A DNA stretch of 64,000 bases from Sinorhizobium kostiense (GTDB taxonomy: Bacteria > Pseudomonadota > Alphaproteobacteria > Rhizobiales > Rhizobiaceae). The notes beneath the pieces were generated by a model. That model saw only the letters and a list, made by a program, of their open reading frames with translations, had not been told where the DNA came from and made no database searches. Where the stretch lies: contig NZ_JAGILA010000001.1 in the NCBI RefSeq assembly GCF_017874595.1, positions 992,001 through 1,056,000 of the forward strand. The letters are read 5' to 3'. Positions 58,341-64,000 of this stretch are shown here, piece by piece (the stretch's first letter is position 1; the number at the start of each line of letters is the position of its first letter). A program made the position numbers and the translations under genes.

Positions 58341-58356
58341 GCCTGCACGAGAAGGC
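58280..58356 (+). repeat. Direct repeat, copy 2 (MFS 3' end)
   Basis: Second copy of the betI 3' segment, starting in the last codons of the MFS gene. The left 29 bases (58280-58308) and right 20 bases (58337-58356) are identical to copy 1. The copies bracket 2.2 kb holding the AraC and MFS genes. Confidence 0.85.
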
Positions 58357-58717
58357 GGAATGAAGGTTCGGGGGCAGCGAACGATCGTCCAAGACGATCG
58401 AGAGCGCAATGTGTACGGCCGGAGTATGGCCTTCGCGGAGTTAGCCGAGCCCATTTGCTAACGATAGCGGGCATCCAGGTTGACCAGCCGTTCGAAACTT
58501 CAAGCCGCAAGTGGCGGAGAACATTTCAGCGACCGCCGACGAAGCCAAATAGGGCCGCGACACCTGGATGGGGACGTGTAAGATCGACCCGGTGCGGAAG
58601 TTCGTCTGATAACTGCCGAAACTCTCACTTTCGGCCCAGCGGAAGTGCATTTGATCCGATTGTACTCTAACTGACAGCGGCTTTTGGTCGTTTGCCTGAC
58701 GAATGTCAGTGCGGCCT
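58341..58717. other. Intergenic region after the MFS gene
   Basis: Besides the end of the direct repeat, there is a small inverted pair (CGATCGTC/GACGATCG near 58380-58402). The short frames present on both strands have no ribosome binding site and no family pattern. It probably holds degenerate sequence. Confidence 0.4.
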
Positions 58718-59398
58718 TCAGCGTCGGAGGCTGCCGGCAGCGGCGAGCATCTCCGCCGCGTTTGGAAAAATGGAGAGGCTGTTCGGCCCGTCGCGCGCTT
58801 CAATATGCACCCAGCGAACGATGCCGTCGGCGTCGATGAGGAAGTGCCCGACAAGCTGTGTGGCGTGGCTTACCACGATGGCATGATCAACTTCATTAAG
58901 CTCGAAGCCGTCCTGGGCGTTGAGTACGGTATTGGCGGCCATTGGATGTAGCGCTTCCGGCAATTCGCCCGTGGGGTTAATGCGAGCGGCCTCGAATTGC
59001 TCCATGCTTACCCGATAGGGCCATACAGGCTGCTCGCGACTGCCCTCGGGTTGGAACTCGGCGCGCGGCACGCCAAAGGCCCGGTGTGTGGAGCAATCCT
59101 GGTCACATAGGAGCACGGCCGGCGTCGGCCGGTGCCGGAAATATATGCGGGCGCGCTCCACCGGCGTGTTGATCACGACAACAGTTTCCACCCCCGCGGC
59201 GCGCAGGGCAGGCTGCAAGCCACCGAGCTGTCCCACCTGGCGTCGGCAGAACGGGCAGTGTAACCCGCGGACGAAGGCGATCAGAAACGGGTGACCGTGG
59301 AGGCTGGCGAGAGAAACCGTTCCTTCTTGATTTGCCGACGGAAGCGTGAAGGCGGGCGCGTATTCCCCTGGTTGCAGCGGGCGAATCTGGTCTCCCAT
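58718..59398 (-). CDS. Peroxiredoxin-like (AhpC/TSA, thioredoxin fold) protein
   Basis: The ATG at 59398 has AAAGGACAG upstream; the longer frame lacks a site. The 226-residue protein has the AhpC/TSA N-terminal pattern (YAPAFTLPSANQEGTVSLAS, FLIAFVRGLHCPFCRRQVGQ) with a CPFC pair at the redox position. A strand follows with the typical VETVVVINTPVERARIYFR, and the C-terminal FLIDADGIVRWVHIE is conserved. A CxxC rather than a single peroxidatic Cys makes it closer to the AhpC/TSA_2-like group. It may act as a thiol peroxidase or disulfide reductase. Confidence 0.83.
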   Translation of the reverse strand: MGDQIRPLQPGEYAPAFTLPSANQEGTVSLASLHGHPFLIAFVRGLHCPFCRRQVGQLGGLQPALRAAGVETVVVINTPVERARIYFRHRPTPAVLLCDQDCSTHRAFGVPRAEFQPEGSREQPVWPYRVSMEQFEAARINPTGELPEALHPMAANTVLNAQDGFELNEVDHAIVVSHATQLVGHFLIDADGIVRWVHIEARDGPNSLSIFPNAAEMLAAAGSLRR

Positions 59399-60017
59399 GG
59401 CATCTGTCCTTTGATAGGCGTTCAGGTGAATGCTGGGCTTGATCCAAGTCCAACACCTATCACGCCACGGCACCACTCGCTATGGTCACGGTGCAAATCA
59501 GCTTTGGGTGCGAACCTTCAGAAGTCTTGCGACGGCGGCAACGTCCCTTTTGGCACACCCTGCTCACTCCGAATCCGTCTCAAGCAGACCGATTCTGCGG
59601 ACTGCCGCGCAACGCCGTGGATCGCGCTTTCGACATGTTCGGGATGTCTTTGTTGGCTGATGCGCCTACCCATGGCAGACGCGGGCAGCGTGCCGTGGAA
59701 CTGCACTTGATGTCGATTGGAAGAAAGTAGCCATACCGGTTCACCCACTGTTCTTCGCCCATTGTAAGTATGGGTTACCTGCGTTCAGTGTGTGTTCGTA
59801 ATACGTCGGAATACTTGTCGTGCAAATTGAGCGCTGCCGTCCACCGCCGTTCTCCATGAGCATCACCTCGGCAGGCATGCCAGGGAAATTCGACAATCGT
59901 ATCCGGAAAGGCTCGTTCCATCAGGTCTAACTTTGTCAGGACCTGGCGCGGGCCTCCAGCAAGCGCCTTCCTCGGTCCATGATTAAAAGCTAAAATGCTC
60001 GAGGCGCGGAGAGACCG
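59399..60017. other. Intergenic region between peroxiredoxin-like and cyclase genes
   Basis: About 620 bases in which I see no supported gene, repeat or promoter. Short frames on both strands lack ribosome binding sites and recognisable motifs. Confidence 0.4.
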
Positions 60018-61745
60018 ATGACGAAGGGGCGTATCGAACGGCGACTTGCAGTCATTATGGCTACGGATATCGTCGGCTCGTCGCGCCTGATGGAAGCCGA
60101 CGAGGGCCGTACCCTTGAAGCAATAAAGCGACTGCACGCTTGCATATTCTGTCCAATTATCGACGCACACGGCGGCCGTATCGCGAAGCTCATGGAGGAT
60201 GGAGCGCTGGTCGCGTTCAACTCGGCAATCGACGCTGTGGAATGCGCGATATCGCTGCAAAAAGAACTGGCGCACGATCAGAAGGAGCTCCCGTCTGACG
60301 AGCGCATTGTCCTTCGTATCGGCATCAATCTCGCCGATGTCGTGATCGAAGGAGACGACCTGCTGGGGGACGGTGTCAACGTCGCTGCCCGGCTTGAGGC
60401 ATCGGCCGAGCCGGGAGGAATATGCATCGCCGATGTCGTACATCGCCAGCTTGGCGGAAAGTGCCGGACGGCTTTTTTCGACGGCGGCGAGATTTTGCTC
60501 AAGAACATCGCCAAACCCGCTCACGTCTGGCGTTGGAAGAAAGCGCCAGTGGCCGCCCCGTCGGCATCCTTTGTACCTGCGCGAACCTCGATCGCCGTGT
60601 TGCCGTTCGAAAATCTCTGCAGCTCGCCGGACCAGAGCTTTTTCAGCGATGGCATCACCGAAGACATCATCGGCGGCCTCGCACGATTTCGCTCGCTTTC
60701 CGTCATCGCCGCCAACTCGTCCTTCCGTTTTCGTGGCAAGAATACGCCGCTGAGGGAGATCGGCAGAAAGCTGGGCGTCACGTATCTCGTCGAGGGCAGC
60801 ATTCGCCGTTCGGGTGAACGGATACGCATTACTGCGCAATTGATCGAGGGGGCCAGCGGAACGCACCTGTGGTCGGAGCATTACGACCGCGATGTGACCG
60901 ACATCTTCGCGGTTCAGGACGATGTGCGGATGATCGTCTCGACCCTCATCGGCCATATCGAGAGCGCCGATCTTCGCCAGGTCATGCGCAAGCCGACCAC
61001 CAGCCTTGCAGCTTACGAATTCTACCTGCGCGGGCTTGTGCATATGCGCGGCTACGGCGCCGACGACAATCGGCAGGCCCGGGAGATGTTCTTGGCCGCA
61101 GTCGAGCGCGATCCGCAGTTCGCGCTGGCACGCGCCCACTTGGCCCTCGCCACGATTGCGCTCAATGGCTACGCCAACGCGCCCTCACCTATCCTCGACG
61201 AGGCGCTCGCCCTTGCGCGGCAGGCGGTCGCGCTCGATGAAGGGGAAAGCGGCTGCCAGCGCTTGCTCGCGCTCATTCATGTCAACCGCAGGGAGTTCGA
61301 ACTGGCGGAAAGACATTATCGCCGTGCTCATCAGCTCAATCCGAATGATACAAACACGTTGGTTCAGATGGGCGGCCTGCTTGCTCGTCGCGGCAAGCTG
61401 CAAGAGGCCATGGAATGGATCGACGAGGGTTACCGCTTGAACCCGTTTCCGCCATGGTACAGCGCGGCGCTTGGCAATGCGCTATATATCCTTGGCCGCT
61501 ACGAGGACGCTGCGGCGGCGCTCAAGGAACTCCCCAATCCCGGCCCGTTTACCTGCGCTCGCCTGGTCGCCTGCTACGCGCAGGCCGGCAACACGAATGC
61601 GACCGAGACCGCGAAGGCGCAACTACTCCAAATATGCCCCGATTTTTCGACAGAGGATTTCATCAGGCGAGGCTTGCTGCTGGAGCGGCCGGAGCAATTG
61701 GAACTGTTCCGGCAAGGCCTGCTGAAGGCGGGATTACCGGCGTGA
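60018..61745 (+). CDS. Class III adenylate/guanylate cyclase with TolB-like and TPR regions
   Basis: The 575-residue protein begins with a class III cyclase domain (residues about 8-175). The two metal Asp regions are in VIMATDIVGSSRLMEADEGR and LADVVIEGDDLLGD, and the transition-state Asn/Arg are in GVNVAARLEASAEPGGI. Next comes the FlgO/TolB N-terminal-like segment (SIAVLPFENLCSSPDQSFFSDGITEDII, about 193-300, with DVTDIFAVQDDV). At least four TPR-like repeats (about 330-560) complete it. This architecture is strongly expanded in Rhizobiales. It would make cAMP in response to protein partners or ligands sensed by the C-terminal half. No ribosome binding site stands out. Confidence 0.88.
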   Translation: MTKGRIERRLAVIMATDIVGSSRLMEADEGRTLEAIKRLHACIFCPIIDAHGGRIAKLMEDGALVAFNSAIDAVECAISLQKELAHDQKELPSDERIVLRIGINLADVVIEGDDLLGDGVNVAARLEASAEPGGICIADVVHRQLGGKCRTAFFDGGEILLKNIAKPAHVWRWKKAPVAAPSASFVPARTSIAVLPFENLCSSPDQSFFSDGITEDIIGGLARFRSLSVIAANSSFRFRGKNTPLREIGRKLGVTYLVEGSIRRSGERIRITAQLIEGASGTHLWSEHYDRDVTDIFAVQDDVRMIVSTLIGHIESADLRQVMRKPTTSLAAYEFYLRGLVHMRGYGADDNRQAREMFLAAVERDPQFALARAHLALATIALNGYANAPSPILDEALALARQAVALDEGESGCQRLLALIHVNRREFELAERHYRRAHQLNPNDTNTLVQMGGLLARRGKLQEAMEWIDEGYRLNPFPPWYSAALGNALYILGRYEDAAAALKELPNPGPFTCARLVACYAQAGNTNATETAKAQLLQICPDFSTEDFIRRGLLLERPEQLELFRQGLLKAGLPA

Positions 61746-62136
61746 AGCCGTGCTGGGCGACGTAGCAACGGAGTTTTGCAAATCCGCCACTGCGGTCTGC
61801 GAAACGAGTTTTACCGGCACCTGTCCAAAAAAGTCTTGCGCGCAAGAGAAGTCGGAGCTCGAGAGCACAAATACGGGGCTGAACTGAACTGCGAGAACGT
61901 GAGGAAGCTGCCCCCATGGTGCATCCTTCCATTCCTGGGAAAACAAACGAGCCATCAAATGCCGCGACCAGACACCTAGGCCTAACCATAAGCACGACCT
62001 AATGCTCGTCACCGCTGGTCAGATAGGGTATGCTCTTCGTTCTGCGAAAGTTGATTGCCTGATTGCTAGCATGCCGATCGAGGAACGTTGGGAGTTCCTC
62101 GCTAAAACTCGTCGCTGGAAAGCTTGGGGGGCGGAC
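61746..62136. other. Intergenic region before the multi-GAF gene
   Basis: No supported feature. The frame of the downstream gene extends back to possible ATG codons at 62071 and 62002, so part of this may be coding. Confidence 0.4.
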
Positions 62137-64000
62137 ATGGCGGTCTCGGGCCTCAGCTTGAGACGTCAAGTAAATCTGCTGAAGCGCGAGCTCGCCGAGG
62201 CCAACGAAAGGCAGGCCGCGACGGGCGAGATTCTGCGTGTGATCTCAACTTCGCCCGAGGACGTGCAGCCGGTGTTCGACGCGATAGCGGAGAGCGCAGC
62301 AAGGCTATGCGCGGCAGAATTCTGCTTCGTATTTCAGTTTGACGGAGAGCTTTTGCACCCGGTTGCTTATCACGGCATTTCGCGTGAAGGAATCGAAGCG
62401 GTTCGTGCCAAGTTTCCGCAGCAACCAAATAGAGGCAATGTCACGGGCCGAGCCTTTATCAGCGGCGTCGTCGAGCAGATCTCCGACGTTTTTGCCGACC
62501 CTGATTATAAGATGCTCCCTCTCGCCAAGATCGTGGCTTACCGCAGTGCCATTGGCGTGCCGCTCTTGCGCAACGGACGCCCGATCGGATCGATCGCCGT
62601 CACTCGAAGCGTAGCCGGATCCTTTCCCGAGCGGCAGGTCGAGCTCCTGCGAACATTCGCCGATCAGGCGGTGATCGCCATCGAGAACGTCCGGCTGTTC
62701 GACGAGGCGAAGGCGCGTAACCGAGAGCTCACCGAGGCGCTCGAGCAGCAGACTTCAACGAGCGAAATCCTGCGCGTCATCTCGACTTCGCCCACGGACG
62801 TGCAGCCGGTGTTCGACGCGATCGCGCTCAGCGCCGCCCGACTTTGCGGCGCACAGTTCTGTCACGTATTCCGCTATGATGGCGAACTGCTGCACTTTGT
62901 GGCGTATCATAGGCTGGAGGCGGAAGGCGTCGAAGCCGTGCGCGCAATGTTTCCGGCCCCACCCGATCGAGGCAGTGCCGCCGGACGTTCAATCCTTAGC
63001 CGATCTGTAGAGCAGATACCCGATCGCGTCGTCGATTCCGAGTATCGAGCTCACCGGACGCTGAGTGCCCAAGGGGCGAGCTACCGCAGCTTGGTGGCGG
63101 TGCCAATCTCGCGCGAAGGAAATCCGATTGGAAGTATTGTGGTGGCGCGGACGCTACCGGGAGTATTCCCAGATCGCCAAGTCGAGCTCCTCAAGACCTT
63201 CGCGGAACAGGCCGCCATAGCGATCGAGAATGTTCGGCTGTTCACCGATTTGGAGAAACGGAATCTCGAGCTCAAGGAATCGCTACAGCAGCAGACTGCA
63301 ACAGCGGATGTCCTCAAGGTCATCAGCCGGTCAGCCTTCGATCTCCAGGCCGTTCTCGACACGCTTGTCGAATCGGCCGTGCGGCTTTGCGAGGCTTACG
63401 ATGCGGCTATTTTCCTGAAGGATGGAGAGACACTCTATCTGAGGGCGCATCATGGGCCGATACCGATCGATTTCGCTGCTTGGCCGGTATCACGACACTG
63501 GGTGACCGGGCGGGCGGTGCTGGACTGCAAGCCGCTTCATGTGCCCGACCTGACGACTGAGCCCGACGAATATCCGGACGGCCACAATATGGCGGTAAGG
63601 ATGGGGCATCGCACCATTCTGGCAGCCCCGCTGCTGCGGCAACAGGAAGCAATTGGTGGCCTTGTCATCCGCCGGACTGAAGTCAAGCCATTCACCGAAA
63701 AACAGATCGATCTTCTCCAGACCTTTGCTGACCAAGCGGTCATAGCGATTGAAAACGTCCGGTTGTTCGACGAGGTGAAGGCACGGACCGCTGATCTAGC
63801 CGAGGCGCTGGAGCAGCAGACTGCTACGGCCGAGGTACTGAAGGTCATCAGCCGTTCCGCATTCGATCTGCAGGGGGTTCTGGATGCTCTGGTGTCCTCT
63901 GCTGCCCGTCTTTGCGACGCGGACATGGCGACGATGACCCGGCCGATGGGTGACGCGCACTTTCCGGTCGCCAGCTATGGTTGGTCGCAGGAATTCGGTC
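62137..64000 (+). CDS. Multi-GAF domain sensor protein (partial, runs off the window)
   Basis: The frame stays open to the window end. The ATG at 62137 follows a G-run; in-frame ATGs at 62071 and 62002 are alternatives without clear sites. The 621 residues seen contain three GAF domains and the start of a fourth. Each is preceded by a coiled linker ([19 protein letters not shown] type) with a period of 175-181 codons. The GAFs end in the [18 protein letters not shown] helix. Full-length relatives finish with a histidine kinase or cyclase domain, so this is probably a cytoplasmic multi-GAF sensor kinase. The C-terminus is outside the window, so this cannot be decided here. Confidence 0.85.
   Translation, partial: MAVSGLSLRRQVNLLKRELAEANERQAATGEILRVISTSPEDVQPVFDAIAESAARLCAAEFCFVFQFDGELLHPVAYHGISREGIEAVRAKFPQQPNRGNVTGRAFISGVVEQISDVFADPDYKMLPLAKIVAYRSAIGVPLLRNGRPIGSIAVTRSVAGSFPERQVELLRTFADQAVIAIENVRLFDEAKARNRELTEALEQQTSTSEILRVISTSPTDVQPVFDAIALSAARLCGAQFCHVFRYDGELLHFVAYHRLEAEGVEAVRAMFPAPPDRGSAAGRSILSRSVEQIPDRVVDSEYRAHRTLSAQGASYRSLVAVPISREGNPIGSIVVARTLPGVFPDRQVELLKTFAEQAAIAIENVRLFTDLEKRNLELKESLQQQTATADVLKVISRSAFDLQAVLDTLVESAVRLCEAYDAAIFLKDGETLYLRAHHGPIPIDFAAWPVSRHWVTGRAVLDCKPLHVPDLTTEPDEYPDGHNMAVRMGHRTILAAPLLRQQEAIGGLVIRRTEVKPFTEKQIDLLQTFADQAVIAIENVRLFDEVKARTADLAEALEQQTATAEVLKVISRSAFDLQGVLDALVSSAARLCDADMATMTRPMGDAHFPVASYGWSQEFG

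Noticed and set aside
1..64000. tRNA, rRNA, CRISPR arrays, transposases, prophage genes
   Set aside because: I looked for cloverleaf ends, evenly spaced direct repeats and DDE or integrase motifs and saw none; a dedicated scan would be needed to exclude a tRNA with certainty.

Overview
The window looks like a chromosomal or megaplasmid segment of an alphaproteobacterium of the Rhizobiales, most likely Sinorhizobium/Ensifer. The reasons are high G+C, dense ABC-transport and catabolic operons, paired Ku proteins, EcfG/RpoE2-type promoters (GGAAC-N16-GGTT), and rhizobial palindromic intergenic repeats. There is no rRNA, tRNA, CRISPR array, phage or transposase gene that I can support.

Layout. 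(1) 1-9.1 kb is an envelope/stress island: the tail of a molybdenum hydroxylase, a MarR regulator, two PRC-barrel proteins, an AI-2E transporter, a CAP-domain protein, a PAP2 phosphatase and small secreted proteins. Several have matching general-stress promoters, and there is decayed DNA at 5.6-6.7 kb. (2) 9.4-20.5 kb is a catabolic cluster around a divergent promoter pair and a GntR regulator. It holds an intradiol dioxygenase, a HpaH-like hydratase, a HpaI-like aldolase, an SBP-like protein without signal peptide, a TIM-barrel protein, an amino-acid-type ABC importer, an NAD-type shikimate/quinate dehydrogenase, a CHMI-like isomerase, type II dehydroquinase and a Gfo/Idh oxidoreductase. (3) 21.0-32.7 kb is a sugar or polyol operon: ribose-type ABC importer, SorC regulator, aldo/keto reductase, GlpD-like dehydrogenase, DhnA-type aldolase, FGGY kinase and GMC oxidoreductase. 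(4) 32.8-45.0 kb holds a protein with HARP-like repeats, an unknown membrane protein, a two-gene ku operon, an MFS carrier, an ECF42-type sigma operon with two DGPF/YCII proteins, a membrane/ClpP-like pair, an Rrf2 regulator and cbpA-cbpM. (5) 45.4-53.4 kb is purine catabolism: NCS2 permease, PuuE-UraD fusion, UraH and XdhABC. (6) 53.6-58.4 kb holds an orphan ChoX with an alpha/beta hydrolase, BetI, and an AraC/MFS pair flanked by a duplicated betI 3' end. (7) 58.7-64 kb holds a peroxiredoxin-like protein, a class III cyclase-TPR protein, and a multi-GAF sensor that runs off the window.

The strongest leads are these. Two nearly identical operators sit inside the -35/-10 spacers of the divergent dioxygenase and gntR promoters. 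Divergent ECF42-type promoters tie a 65-residue membrane protein to the YCII/sigma operon. Several EcfG promoters suggest one stress regulon. A 272-bp inverted-repeat element supplies the Shine-Dalgarno and start codon of the Gfo/Idh gene. A betI 3'-end duplication brackets a transporter module. Both uncharacterised catabolic clusters (9.4-20.5 and 21-32.7 kb) have enzyme sets that do not match a single textbook pathway. All family assignments come from motif reading, not database searches.
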